This document shows, piece after piece, positions 8,931 through 18,391 of a DNA stretch of 64,000 nucleotides (within the stretch, counting starts at the first letter, position 1; the number at the start of each line of letters is the position of its first letter). The position numbers and the translations under genes were made by a program. The notes below the pieces were generated by a model. It had not been told where the DNA came from and did no database searches. It saw only the letters and a program-made list of their open reading frames with translations. The stretch is from the NCBI RefSeq assembly GCF_000614105.1, contig NZ_BAKH01000002.1, positions 1-64,000 of the forward strand, given 5' to 3'. The stretch comes from Prevotella micans DSM 21469 = JCM 16134 (GTDB lineage Bacteria > Bacteroidota > Bacteroidia > Bacteroidales > Bacteroidaceae).

Positions 8931-10463
8931 GTGCAGCGCCCCGATGGCAAAATTGAACTTAGCGCCGCATCATTTACATTGAGTGAAATGAATTTCAACG
9001 ACGACATACTGCTTTCGCGCACGGCAAGATCTGTAGCAAAGAAATCGATTAAACTTAGCGACGGTATAGATGCTCTCCTAACCATTGAACAGGAGGTATT
9101 TCCCGAAATCCAATCGCCTTCAACACGCGCCGAGATGCCAAACCAGCACTATACCATCTATGTGGTTAAGAACAGTCAGCGTATTCCTGGAGCAATAATG
9201 AAAGGTACCGTCAGTGGAAGCGGTGCAAGTAAGAAATTCCAACCGGACGCTAGCTCGGCGCAAAAACTCATTCTCGAACCGGGAACCTACACGTTTGTTT
9301 GTTACAACGACGCTGTCGCCGACGACGGAACAAACCTCACCGTAACAGTAGCGAACGCTCAGACAGCCTTAATCGGAATAACCCAAACCACTATCAGTGG
9401 CAATCAATATGCAGTGCATTTCACGATGAAGCATCAAGCCGCTCGAGTGCGATTCGAAGCAGATGCTTACTGGGAATTCTCAGGGGTCTCTGCGCAAGCA
9501 AGCATAACAGGTATGCCTAGCAGCATAACATACAATCTAGAAAACGGAACACAACAAAACGGCTCGCTACAGAACGTCACGACACCTACTTTTTCATTCC
9601 CAAACACCAACCCAAATACATTCCCATATAAAGGCGAGTCAACATCAGGCTTTATTTATGTGATGCCAGGAACCAATGGCAATAACATAAAACTAAAATT
9701 CAATAACGGTAGTATATATCGCAAAAATCTCTCATCGGCAGCGGCCCTAAATATGAAGAACTTTCCGACAACTGAGCTCAAAGCCAACGAATCCTACACG
9801 GTGAAACTTAGGCTCTACTACTCCTACTCTTATCTCTTCCACGACGGGACAACCTCCTCTCTTGCCGATGGTCTTGCTGCAGGTAAAAAACCTATCGGAG
9901 CCGTTATTCCCGGAAACAAGGCCATGGCTCTGAGAAGTGTAGGAAGTGCAAAATGGGCCAACAGTGAAGGACAATTCCATAATGCCGGACACAGTGAAAA
10001 CTTCTCCGACCACAAAAGCATTCTATGGGGATATGAAATCACCTACGACGCTGCACAAAGCACCGACCATTCTACAATCAAGGCCAACCAATCAACCATA
10101 TTTCCAGCCTTCTACATTGCCGCACATTATAATCCTGGAGTGACATTGACAGGTCCTAATCTTAGTAAATGGTTCCTTCCCGCCTTAGGAGAAGTACTCG
10201 ATGCCTACGCAGGGATAGGTAAGTTTAATAAGAGCCAAGCGAATAACTGGGGAGATTTCAATTCAGGATGGGATGGTAAAATCTATCGAACTGTGTTCGT
10301 TCAGGCTGGTGGAACAGAAACCCTGGGCGAATGGATTTGGACATCTGGAGAATATAATAAAACGCATGCTATGAACACTGGATGCACTATGAGCTACATC
10401 CGCCTAAGTTCTTTCAATAAGAGTATACCTTCAAATTTTGTTCGTCCATTCATCAAATTCTAG
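8931..10463 (+). CDS. Fimbrillin-like lipoprotein lacking a proper 5' end
   Basis: A 510-residue open frame (GTG at 8931 is only a formal start) closely resembling the protein at 53133: QHYTIYVVKN, GTVSGSGASKKF, LEPGTYTFVCYND, then a C-terminal part with WFLPALGE and a terminal VRPFIKF. Upstream, the frame continues in register through IIPFLTGC-NKDENEP (8889-8930), which is the end of a lipoprotein signal with its lipobox Cys. No ATG, GTG or TTG precedes it, and the sequence runs straight into the trpS 3' end. Start codon, most of the signal peptide, and any companion small peptide are absent. A deletion fused to trpS, or a collapsed assembly, is likely. Confidence 0.75.
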   Translation: MQRPDGKIELSAASFTLSEMNFNDDILLSRTARSVAKKSIKLSDGIDALLTIEQEVFPEIQSPSTRAEMPNQHYTIYVVKNSQRIPGAIMKGTVSGSGASKKFQPDASSAQKLILEPGTYTFVCYNDAVADDGTNLTVTVANAQTALIGITQTTISGNQYAVHFTMKHQAARVRFEADAYWEFSGVSAQASITGMPSSITYNLENGTQQNGSLQNVTTPTFSFPNTNPNTFPYKGESTSGFIYVMPGTNGNNIKLKFNNGSIYRKNLSSAAALNMKNFPTTELKANESYTVKLRLYYSYSYLFHDGTTSSLADGLAAGKKPIGAVIPGNKAMALRSVGSAKWANSEGQFHNAGHSENFSDHKSILWGYEITYDAAQSTDHSTIKANQSTIFPAFYIAAHYNPGVTLTGPNLSKWFLPALGEVLDAYAGIGKFNKSQANNWGDFNSGWDGKIYRTVFVQAGGTETLGEWIWTSGEYNKTHAMNTGCTMSYIRLSSFNKSIPSNFVRPFIKF

Positions 10464-10506
10464 TTATTTCATCCGAATTACTAGAGTTGTGGTATCTCCT
10501 AGCTAT

Positions 10507-10549
10507 CGAACCTCAAGAGTCTATCTCATCTCTTGAGGTTCGATTTTTT
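10507..10549 (+). terminator. Rho-independent terminator
   Basis: Perfect 13-bp stem CGAACCTCAAGAG/CTCTTGAGGTTCG followed by six T residues, 40 bp after the fimbrillin-like stop. Confidence 0.9.
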
Positions 10550-10562
10550 CCGATATAGTCGC

Positions 10563-10618
10563 CCTTTAAAAAGGAGTTATTTCAAAAATTTATCAACAAT
10601 TACGCTCCTTTTTAAAGG
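10563..10618. repeat. Inverted repeat in the 10.46-10.82 kb gap
   Basis: Perfect 14-bp arms CCTTTAAAAAGGAG (10563-10576) and CTCCTTTTTAAAGG (10605-10618) with a 28-base loop. Apart from this and the terminator at 10507, the 353-bp gap to the nitroreductase gene shows no gene. Confidence 0.6.
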
Positions 10619-10816
10619 ACGATACATAATACCTCTAGAGAACTTTGATAATTGAGGGGAGTAATTGATTCATCTAGACAAATAGAGATTCGAATATGTT
10701 GATTCGAACCTCTACTCTGCCCTATCGATAAATCTCAACACATATGGCGTCTGAATCTCATATAAAAAATCTGCGAGCGGTGTAAAAATCTAACCAAACT
10801 CGCATAGATTATGTTC

Positions 10817-11800
10817 TTATTTATCTATTGGGATAAACGATTCAAGCTTCCTTCTTAAAGAGTAAGGCACTCGTTTTCCGTAACCCATGCGCAGTAAGAC
10901 GGTGGGATACTCGTTTACGATACCGAGCGATTTTGCCATCTCGAATGATATTTCACGTTCCTCGTTGGGCTGATTCAGGTAGGCATTTGCTATTCCCATC
11001 TGCGTTGATACGAGAAGAATTCGCTCAAGTATGCGACCAAGATTAATCCATTGCTTGACGGTGTTTTCGGAAGTTGTTAGTAGAACCAGATGAGACGATG
11101 ACACTATCTTCTTCCGGTCGGCCTTATTCTGCGAATATTCATTTATGGACCCTGAAATAACGGCCTTAGCAATAAACATCGGAACATTTGGCGCACCGAA
11201 AACAGCATAGCTCAGTCCGTCATACATTTGATCCTGATGTTTCTTGTTGTAGCGCATCCACAATCTTAATTCTTGTTTAAAATCGGGATTATTCATCTGT
11301 CGACTGTTCCCTTGATAAACATTTTCGGCAATGGTTTTAAACTCGCGGGTTCCATTTTTGAAGAAATGAACTCCGATGCCCGGTTGTGAAGAAATGTTGT
11401 TTAAGATGGTGATGTTTTCCGCAGGAATTATCCGCCCATTAAATACGCTTCGATTGGTTTGCCGCAGTTCTATTTGTGGAAATAAATCTTCGGGGGTTAT
11501 GTTCTCCTGTTTCAAGAGTTTGATTTTCACAATTCCATCGGCCGTTACTGTCATGGCGGTTGCATATCCCTTGTGCGTGGCGGCTATACAGAGGTTTTCG
11601 GCTGCACAACCGAGACTAACAAAGAGTTCTCTGTTATCGGGGTCGACAACCGGGAGAGCTTTTGTCGTATCGGGATATATAGCTATTTCTGAATCGCCGA
11701 TTTTGAATAGCCATGGTTGCGTGTTATGCCCGGAAGGGGCTTTGATTGCCTGTTCAATCATGAACAGATAATCAATTCTTTGTTCTGAAAGTTCACTCAT
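10817..11800 (-). CDS. Acg-type nitroreductase family FMN-binding protein
   Basis: A 327-residue protein of the nitroreductase fold, closest in pattern to the Acg-type branch: APSGHNTQPWLFKI near residue 18 for flavin binding, then DNRELFVSLGCAAENL and RQTNRSVFNG. No signal peptide is seen, so it is cytoplasmic. Members bind FMN tightly and may not be active nitroreductases; substrate is unknown. It is transcribed convergently with the fimbrillin-like gene and is separated from the C10 protease gene by a two-way terminator. Confidence 0.8.
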   Translation of the reverse strand: MSELSEQRIDYLFMIEQAIKAPSGHNTQPWLFKIGDSEIAIYPDTTKALPVVDPDNRELFVSLGCAAENLCIAATHKGYATAMTVTADGIVKIKLLKQENITPEDLFPQIELRQTNRSVFNGRIIPAENITILNNISSQPGIGVHFFKNGTREFKTIAENVYQGNSRQMNNPDFKQELRLWMRYNKKHQDQMYDGLSYAVFGAPNVPMFIAKAVISGSINEYSQNKADRKKIVSSSHLVLLTTSENTVKQWINLGRILERILLVSTQMGIANAYLNQPNEEREISFEMAKSLGIVNEYPTVLLRMGYGKRVPYSLRRKLESFIPIDK

Positions 11801-11833
11801 AATTTCGATTCGTTTGTTTGGTGTGACAGGCTA

Positions 11834-11874
11834 AAAAATAGCCTTGCAACGCCACATGTTGCAAGGCTATTTTT
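11834..11874. terminator. Hairpin terminator between nitroreductase gene and C10 protease gene
   Basis: Perfect 17-bp arms (11834-11850 and 11858-11874) built as A-run, TAGCCTTGCAAC, 7-base loop, GTTGCAAGGCTA, T-run. It lies just downstream of the protease stop on the minus strand, and its A/T flanks allow termination in either direction. Confidence 0.85.
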
Positions 11875-11899
11875 GTCTCTATGATTTCCGATTGGAATT

Positions 11900-14482
11900 T
11901 TATTTAACAATCTTCTTACCGTTTACGATATAGACGCCTTTGGGCAGACCGCGAAGGCTGATTACTCCTTTGCCGATGAGGGCGCCAGAGACGGTGTAGA
12001 TATCGAACCGAGCCTCGGAGTTGGCCGACTGAACATTGTCGATACCCGTAGCAGAACTCTTCACGATTAGCGTTCCTGGCGTGTAGTTGAAAGTGTAGTT
12101 CTGGGACTCAGCTCCGCTGATAGAGATGTAGTATGTGCCTTTCTTACTGTAGTTGGTCACGGTTTGTCCCATGGCATCAACTATACTGAACTGCGGTTGC
12201 ACGGTTAGGACAACGGAAGTTTCGTTGTTCTTCAATCCGCTAACGGTATAAGTGAACTGGAGTGTTTCGTCTCCGTCAATAGTTTTGTCGTCGGCTTTCA
12301 TTTCGGCAATCGCCTTTTCGACTGTGAGATAACCGTCGTGAAAATCAACCATGGGTTCGGTTATAGTTCCACGGCTTATGTGAATCACGTATTTTCCAAC
12401 AGGTGATGTTGGCGTGGCTTCACACGAGAGTTCTGGTCTTCCGTTAACAAAGTCACCTTCCGTTTTCCATCCGAACGATGGGTTGTTTTCTCCGTATCGT
12501 CTCAGGGCATTACGCACTTTGAGCGAGGTTCCGAATTCTATGATGTTCTTATGTGCCACGGTGTAGAAATCTTTCCACTGTGCGGCTCTCTTAAATTTAG
12601 TCAAGCTTCCGGCGGGCACATAGAGTTTAATACTGCTCTTGTCCATTTCATTGAACACCTTACTGCCAAGTGCTACAGGATCTTTGAAATAACATCTAAT
12701 TTGCTCGAGTGCATAGTTGCCGGCGAATGCTTCATTGCCGATGAATTTCAACGATGCAGGCAGGTTGACCCGTGTAAGCATGCTGGCACCCGACATACCG
12801 TAGTCGTTAATTTCGGTCACCGTAGCGGGTAGAGTAATTTCGCCTTCCCTGTAGGAATATGTTGCGAGCACGTTGGTTGTATCGGCATTGTAGATAACTT
12901 TGTCCATCACCACATATTCTTTGTCGGCTCCGGTCGGTATATAAAGTGAGTCTAGGCTCACTAATCGTCCGAAAGCTCCGTTACCGAAGCTCTTCATGGT
13001 CTTAGGCAGATAGAGCTTATTCAATCCTGACACATTATAGAATGCGCGTTCTGGGAGCACGTTGTCTACGGTGGTTAGACTCTTGTCTCCTTCAATAAGA
13101 TAGGCGTCGCCTCCAGCAACAATGTTAGCATCTGAAAGGTCGAGCACTGAAAGTGAACTGTGAGTTGTTTTGTTTTTGTCGTCGTATCCGGCAATGAGGC
13201 GAATGAATTTGATGTCAGTCGAGTTTATGTTTCCATTGACTTTCAGCAACGAGATGCGTGTTACTAGAGAGTCGGGGATGAGCGTATTGAGCGTTCCCGG
13301 CGATGCTACAGTAACAGTGTCTTTAACCGTATCGACAGGCTTACCGCCAAAGCCGATAATCATGTCTTGATATGATGAGAATTTCAATCCAGAACTTTTG
13401 GGATTCAGCAGAGCGATGTCGTAGTATCCGTCTGCGCTACCGTTCCATCCCCAGTTTATCCACACCTTTCCGTCGGAGTTATATCCGCATAGCACAAAAG
13501 CGTGCCCGCCATTCGCCAAGTCAACTCCGGTGTAGAGGATGGCGCGATGTGCGCTCACTTCGGTGAACACCATATCCATCCAATCCTCTTCAGAAAAGTT
13601 CTTACGTTCAACCATTCTGGTTGTCGCAGGATATCCGAAATTACGTCTCAATCCTACAGCTGCATTACTTGTGTACGTTCCCGAACCATCGGTGGCATAT
13701 TGCATGTCAGATGCCACGCCACAATCTAGCATTAGCTTAGCAACTGCTTTTCCTTGAACTGCATTATAACTTCCTTGTTTGTAATCGTTAAGCATGTTAT
13801 CGTAATCGTAAATACTTTCATCGTAGTTCACAGCTACAGTTTTATATGAACCGTCGGCTTGCTTAACTCTAACTGAGTGCGTGCCATTTCCGCGTGATGG
13901 AAAACGATTGTAGTAGATGATTTGTGCCATAGCCGTAGCTACACATCCACTCACAGTCCGTCCGGTTTTGCCATATCCCTGCCATGAACCCGTACCCGAT
14001 ACAGTTCCTTCGGGACAAAGGTCGTTGTAGGGAGATTCCTGTCCCCAGTGCGATTTAATAAGCGGGGACATTTGAGCAGGAAACTTGTTGATGTCGGGCT
14101 TGATCGTTTTGTATGATTTGCCTGATGCCACAATACTTTCCACTGTGGCTTGGACAGCTTTAAGATACCATTTGAAGCTTTCGTTTTTAATTGCTTCATT
14201 GAAATCGGTCGTGGAGTACCCGATGATCTCAGGTGTCAAATCATCTTTGCTAACAATGACGAATCCACCATCTTCGTAACCCATAACAACAAACTCTTTG
14301 TTTACCTGTAGCATTTTCAGTTGCCCTCTTGTTATAGAGTTCATCCTGAGAGATGAACTTTCAAGGGCTTTAATAGCAGCTGCTTTAATGGCAGCCTTAC
14401 TTCTTGGACCTGCCGTGATTGCTAGAATGAAGCTGAAAAGCATCACCAAGCAGGTTGATAGTCGTTTACTTGAATAATTCAT
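11900..14482 (-). CDS. Secreted C10-family cysteine protease with LRR domain and type IX secretion tail
   Basis: An 860-residue multi-domain exported protein. A signal peptide (about residues 1-24) is followed by a Spi/pro-like region and a streptopain-like C10 catalytic domain. Catalytic Cys180 lies in TVSGCVATAMAQ and His327 in GGHAFVLCGY; WINWGWNG follows at 341-348. After about residue 400 come BspA-like leucine-rich repeats (LPKTMKSFGNGAFG, LPASLKFIGNEAFAGNYAL), an MBG-type beta domain near 650-800, and a Por secretion tail (FDIYTVSGALIGKG...GVYIVNGKKIVK) typical of type IX secretion. It is probably released or anchored at the cell surface and degrades host or food protein. Confidence 0.9.
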   Translation of the reverse strand: MNYSSKRLSTCLVMLFSFILAITAGPRSKAAIKAAAIKALESSSLRMNSITRGQLKMLQVNKEFVVMGYEDGGFVIVSKDDLTPEIIGYSTTDFNEAIKNESFKWYLKAVQATVESIVASGKSYKTIKPDINKFPAQMSPLIKSHWGQESPYNDLCPEGTVSGTGSWQGYGKTGRTVSGCVATAMAQIIYYNRFPSRGNGTHSVRVKQADGSYKTVAVNYDESIYDYDNMLNDYKQGSYNAVQGKAVAKLMLDCGVASDMQYATDGSGTYTSNAAVGLRRNFGYPATTRMVERKNFSEEDWMDMVFTEVSAHRAILYTGVDLANGGHAFVLCGYNSDGKVWINWGWNGSADGYYDIALLNPKSSGLKFSSYQDMIIGFGGKPVDTVKDTVTVASPGTLNTLIPDSLVTRISLLKVNGNINSTDIKFIRLIAGYDDKNKTTHSSLSVLDLSDANIVAGGDAYLIEGDKSLTTVDNVLPERAFYNVSGLNKLYLPKTMKSFGNGAFGRLVSLDSLYIPTGADKEYVVMDKVIYNADTTNVLATYSYREGEITLPATVTEINDYGMSGASMLTRVNLPASLKFIGNEAFAGNYALEQIRCYFKDPVALGSKVFNEMDKSSIKLYVPAGSLTKFKRAAQWKDFYTVAHKNIIEFGTSLKVRNALRRYGENNPSFGWKTEGDFVNGRPELSCEATPTSPVGKYVIHISRGTITEPMVDFHDGYLTVEKAIAEMKADDKTIDGDETLQFTYTVSGLKNNETSVVLTVQPQFSIVDAMGQTVTNYSKKGTYYISISGAESQNYTFNYTPGTLIVKSSATGIDNVQSANSEARFDIYTVSGALIGKGVISLRGLPKGVYIVNGKKIVK

Positions 14483-14555
14483 ATTAATATCTATGTTAGG
14501 TATATTAAATACTTAGTTTCGAAAATGGCTCATCCATTTCGTTAACGAACGCAAA

Positions 14556-14563
14556 CAAAGGTA
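14556..14563 (-). promoter_or_regulatory. Bacteroidetes -7 element for the C10 protease gene
   Basis: TACCTTTG on the minus strand, 73 bp upstream of the protease ATG at 14482; fits TAnnTTTG. Confidence 0.5.
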
Positions 14564-14643
14564 GGAAGAAACTCACTAGAAGCAAATTGTAACTTCTTTA
14601 CATTTATATTCTTTAACCCAAATCGGTTAGTAGAACTTTAAAA

Positions 14644-16116
14644 CTAAAAAGCAGTGTAAATAAAAGGTTGAATATTATCCTGGCTAATGTTGATTGCCAA
14701 TTGGATGACGAGAGCAGTCAACATTAGTTTCATTATCCAATGACTGGAGATGAAAGAGTGGCGTAGCCAGTCATAGTCATGCTCGCGAATGGTGTGGAGC
14801 TGTAAGCCAAGGAGGAGCATGAGTAACCACAAAGGACGGGCATACAGGAAAGGTAAAGCATCGCCGAGGTTAAGGTTATGACCTATGTTATTGATTATAG
14901 CAAGTGCGGTGTCGAGATTGGGTGCACGGAAAAATATCCATGCAAAGGCAACGTAAGTAAAAGTTACAAGCAAACTCGCAATTCGTATAGGCAGAATGTC
15001 AGGAATACGAGAAAGGCCATGGCGGAGAAAGAATTTATGCGCAACCAGACCAACACCATGTAATACTCCCCAGAGAAAAAACATTCCGGAGGCACCGTGC
15101 CATAGACCAGCAATGAGCATCACGACGAAACTGTTGAGATAGGTTCGTATATTACCGCACCGGTTTCCACCCAACGGGATGTAGAGATAATCACGAAACC
15201 ATTTGGATAGCGAGATGTGCCACCTATGCCAGAACTCGGTCAAATTTAAACTTTGGTAGGGGAAGCTGAAATTGATAGGTAGACTAATGCCCATAAGGGC
15301 GGAAGTACCAATAGCGAAGTCACTGTAGCCGGCGAAATCGAAATAAATCTGCATGGTATAGCCTAGTACTCCCATAAGATTTTCGAATCCGGAGTAGGCT
15401 GTAGGATCGGTGAATATCCAGTTGTTATATTGTACGAGATAGTCGGCCACAATAACCTTCTTAATTATTCCACAGATTATGAGCCAAAGGCCGGTATATG
15501 GTAAGTAGCTATCGGTAGGACGAGAATTGTTGATTTGTGGTAGGAGAACTTCTGCACGTGTTATTGGGCCAGCTATGATCAGAGGAAAGAAGGTTGCGTA
15601 GAAAAGATAATCAAGCAGCGAAACATCAGCGGGCAGCCGGTGTTTGTAGACATCAACAGTGTAGCTGATGGTTTGGAAAGTATAAAAAGATATGCCAACA
15701 GGTAGGATAAGCGAGTGGAAGGCAAAGTTTGTTTCGAGGATGTCACCGAGAATAGCGAGGAAAAAATTAGTGTATTTGAAATATAGTAGTGGGAGGAGTT
15801 CTATTATTATCACTGCAGCCAGGCCAAAGATACGCGGCCTACCACGTTCAAGCAGCATCATCCGGCGTGTGAAAAACCATGATAGCAGCGCATTTGCAGG
15901 AAGTAACCACATGAGCGTACCGTTTGCTTTGAATGCAAAGAATAGACTGAAGAGTACAACGTAGACCGACCGAATCCGACCGGAGAACAATAAATAGCCC
16001 ATCATGAAAACCATGAACAGGAGCATGAATGGGATAGAGCTCATCGACCAGTTTTCATTCTGCGTGGTAATGAAACTAATAAGTATTTGAATTGCTTGCT
16101 GCACGTCAATATTCAT
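14644..16116 (-). CDS. MBOAT family membrane O-acyltransferase
   Basis: A 490-residue polytopic membrane protein with many hydrophobic segments. The MBOAT core is visible: FWHRWHISLSKWFRDYLYIPLGG, then the invariant His in AGLWHGASGMFFLWG. Relatives (AlgI, DltB, PatA) move acyl groups across the inner membrane onto polysaccharide or cell-wall polymers. It starts 3 bp after the SGNH hydrolase gene stop, and such MBOAT/SGNH pairs usually act together in O-acetylation. The polymer substrate is not known. Confidence 0.9.
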   Translation of the reverse strand: MNIDVQQAIQILISFITTQNENWSMSSIPFMLLFMVFMMGYLLFSGRIRSVYVVLFSLFFAFKANGTLMWLLPANALLSWFFTRRMMLLERGRPRIFGLAAVIIIELLPLLYFKYTNFFLAILGDILETNFAFHSLILPVGISFYTFQTISYTVDVYKHRLPADVSLLDYLFYATFFPLIIAGPITRAEVLLPQINNSRPTDSYLPYTGLWLIICGIIKKVIVADYLVQYNNWIFTDPTAYSGFENLMGVLGYTMQIYFDFAGYSDFAIGTSALMGISLPINFSFPYQSLNLTEFWHRWHISLSKWFRDYLYIPLGGNRCGNIRTYLNSFVVMLIAGLWHGASGMFFLWGVLHGVGLVAHKFFLRHGLSRIPDILPIRIASLLVTFTYVAFAWIFFRAPNLDTALAIINNIGHNLNLGDALPFLYARPLWLLMLLLGLQLHTIREHDYDWLRHSFISSHWIMKLMLTALVIQLAINISQDNIQPFIYTAF

Positions 16117-16119
16117 TTT

Positions 16120-16866
16120 CTAATAGCCTTTGAAATTGGGGATAAGAAGTTTTGTGGCAGCAGCTTTATGATGGGCTTTTGGATAGTGAAGCTGCACGGG
16201 ATCGGCAGCCTCGTGACTCGACATAAATCGTACGACACTATCCATCCACTGGGCCGACGCCAGCCATGTAGGATGATAATGGTCGGTTCCGCGTTGCAGA
16301 TTCATATGTTTACTATCGAAGAAATGGCCCCGGCCAGCACCTTTGGCAATGAGATTAACGATACCCGTATTGCCGTTCCAATCGGCAGGTCCAATCCACA
16401 CGTAAGGCAGACCATTCATCTTGTCAACAAGCGTGGCTATATATTCTGCACGCGTATCGAGGTCGTTCACGAAGAGTTCGTTGCTACCAAGGCACAATAT
16501 GATGTAGGTTGGCTTATACTGATGAATGAAATACTCAAGCGTTCGCGTTGAGGCCCAGCGCTCGGTTGTTGAGCTATACCAAATCACGGTGTAGAGTCGG
16601 TGATTGTTTTCGCCGGTATAATCGGCTAATCGTTTAGCTAGACCTTCAACCATAGAGTCCCCAAAAAAGAGAAAAGTGTGATGCCTTAGTTTCGGTCTAC
16701 AATTAACAATGTGGCGAACTGCCGGTTTAGGTTTGTTTATGAATGGAAGATTAACTTTTTGGAATACGAGCGGACCTATTTCTACAACCCCCGGCATTAG
16801 GGAGTAGACAAAAACGGCTGTCATGACGACAGCCATTAATATGAGAGATTTTACCTGCCCGTTCAT
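16120..16866 (-). CDS. SGNH/GDSL-type hydrolase, partner of the MBOAT protein
   Basis: A 248-residue protein with an N-terminal signal anchor (residues 8-24) that places the catalytic part in the periplasm. SGNH motifs are in order: FFGDSMVEGL (Ser71), LCLGSNEL (Asn129) and TDHYHP with Asp195 and His198. It resembles AlgX/AlgJ/PatB-like proteins, which take acetyl groups from an MBOAT partner and transfer them to a glycan. The 3-bp spacing to the MBOAT gene supports this pairing. Confidence 0.82.
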   Translation of the reverse strand: MNGQVKSLILMAVVMTAVFVYSLMPGVVEIGPLVFQKVNLPFINKPKPAVRHIVNCRPKLRHHTFLFFGDSMVEGLAKRLADYTGENNHRLYTVIWYSSTTERWASTRTLEYFIHQYKPTYIILCLGSNELFVNDLDTRAEYIATLVDKMNGLPYVWIGPADWNGNTGIVNLIAKGAGRGHFFDSKHMNLQRGTDHYHPTWLASAQWMDSVVRFMSSHEAADPVQLHYPKAHHKAAATKLLIPNFKGY

Positions 16867-16873
16867 TCAGCTT

Positions 16874-17626
16874 TTAGATGTTGAGAACGAGCTCCACAGG
16901 ACAGTGGTCGCTTCCCATTATTTCGGCGTGAATCGTGGCCTCGACGAGCTGCGGTACAAGTCGTTCAGATATAAGAAAATAGTCTATACGCCATCCCACA
17001 TTCTTTTCGCGAGCCTTAAATCTGTATGACCACCAGGAATATTTTTGCTCCTCCGGGTGAAGTGTTCTGAAAGTATCGACAAATCCTGAGGCAAGCAAAG
17101 TTGTCATTTTCTGTCGCTCTTCATCGGTGAAGCCGGCGTTACGACGATTATTTTGGGGGTTCTTGAGGTCTATTTCCTCATGTGCCACATTCATATCACC
17201 ACACACGATGACGGGTTTTCGGCAGTCAAGACTGGTAAGATAAGCCAGGAAATCGCTCTCCCATTGCATACGATAGTCGAGTCGGCGAAGTCCATCTTGC
17301 GAGTTGGGCGTGTAGACGGTCACGAGAAAGAACTGCTCCATTTCCAGGGTTATGATTCGACCTTCGTGGTCGTGTTCGTCGATATTCATTCCATAGGTCA
17401 CGCTTAGCGGTTTATACTTCGTGAAGATTGCCGTGCCAGAATAGCCTTTCTTTTCGGCATAGTTCCAATAGGATTCATATCCAGGAAAACTGATATCCAA
17501 TTGTCCTGCCTGCATTTTGGTTTCCTGAAGGCAAAAGAAATCAGCCCCGAACGTTTCAAAACTTTCTACGAAGCCTTTGCCAACTACAGCACGAAGTCCG
17601 TTTACATTCCAAGAGATGAATTTCAT
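16874..17626 (-). CDS. xth: Exodeoxyribonuclease III
   Basis: A 250-residue AP endonuclease/3'-5' exonuclease of the EEP fold for base excision repair. Motifs run in order: SWNVNGLRA (Asn7), FFCLQETKM with the metal-binding Glu, GDMNVAHEEIDL, GWRIDYFL and GSDHCPVEL with the catalytic Asp-His pair. Length matches the family. It overlaps the upstream lipoprotein stop by 4 bp and precedes the SGNH gene by 7 bp, so it lies within an operon of mixed function. Confidence 0.95.
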   Translation of the reverse strand: MKFISWNVNGLRAVVGKGFVESFETFGADFFCLQETKMQAGQLDISFPGYESYWNYAEKKGYSGTAIFTKYKPLSVTYGMNIDEHDHEGRIITLEMEQFFLVTVYTPNSQDGLRRLDYRMQWESDFLAYLTSLDCRKPVIVCGDMNVAHEEIDLKNPQNNRRNAGFTDEERQKMTTLLASGFVDTFRTLHPEEQKYSWWSYRFKAREKNVGWRIDYFLISERLVPQLVEATIHAEIMGSDHCPVELVLNI

Positions 17627-18258
17627 TTGGTTACTGATTTTGATGTTAAGTTGAATCGCATCCCGTATTTGAATCCTTTCACTTTTTGGAAGCTCGTTCC
17701 GTTTTGGTTTTGTAACATTTCGCGCATCCTGTTTATTCGGAAGTAGAAATTCATGGATTGTGATTGCATGATATATATTCCTCCACTCATTTCGTATTTA
17801 GTTTCTACACCGTCGATAACATAGGTGCGCTTTGTACCGTCGATAGTGAGATTAAAAGTTGCCATGGGACGTGTAAAGAAGCTAATTATCTGGCCACCGA
17901 GATTACTATTTCCGATGAGCATTTCTAAGTTTACCGATGTTGTGTCGGCAGCAAGTAGAGCGCTTAGCACTTTTTGGTCGTCGGTTGTATTGAATCCTTG
18001 CGCCAGATTCTTCAGGGGGAATCCTTTGAGTTTTATACCAGTGGTATCGACCTTCCACTTGATGTTATCAACCGGGTCGAGATGTTTTCCATCGTTTGTA
18101 ACAGATACCATCGTACCGATGTATTTGCCTGACATAGTTTTCACGGCGTTGGTAACGTTCTGTTGATAGTCTAGCTTGTCTTTCAAGCATGATGTCAGTG
18201 TGGACACGGTCATGATGCAGAGTATTATCAATGGGATTATTCGACATCGTTTCATCAT
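17623..18258 (-). CDS. Bacteroidetes lipoprotein of unknown function (possibly DUF4840-like)
   Basis: A 211-residue predicted lipoprotein with a signal ending in TLTSC (Cys24). The mature part is beta-rich with no catalytic motif I recognise. Features such as MSGKYIGTMVSVTNDGK and MSGGIYIMQSQSMNFYFRIN recall DUF4840-type proteins, but that is a weak recollection. It overlaps the xth start by 4 bp and is the first gene after a 133-bp gap. Confidence 0.55.
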   Translation of the reverse strand: MMKRCRIIPLIILCIMTVSTLTSCLKDKLDYQQNVTNAVKTMSGKYIGTMVSVTNDGKHLDPVDNIKWKVDTTGIKLKGFPLKNLAQGFNTTDDQKVLSALLAADTTSVNLEMLIGNSNLGGQIISFFTRPMATFNLTIDGTKRTYVIDGVETKYEMSGGIYIMQSQSMNFYFRINRMREMLQNQNGTSFQKVKGFKYGMRFNLTSKSVTK

Positions 18259-18319
18259 CGTTGTTTATATTTTGATGTTTATATGTATATGTTTTGATTT
18301 TCCGATTTTACCATCGGTG

Positions 18320-18350
18320 AATGCACTGTCCCAAAGTGGGATTTGGCATT
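18320..18350. other. Long hairpin in the folE-lipoprotein gap
   Basis: Interrupted stem AATGC-x4-TCCCA / TGGGA-x4-GCATT. It lies in the 133-bp gap downstream of folE on the minus strand. There is no T-run, so it may be a processing or regulatory hairpin. Confidence 0.35.
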
Positions 18351-18391
18351 TATCATCGGTGGGTATGCTATCGTCCTAAGGAATTGGACAA

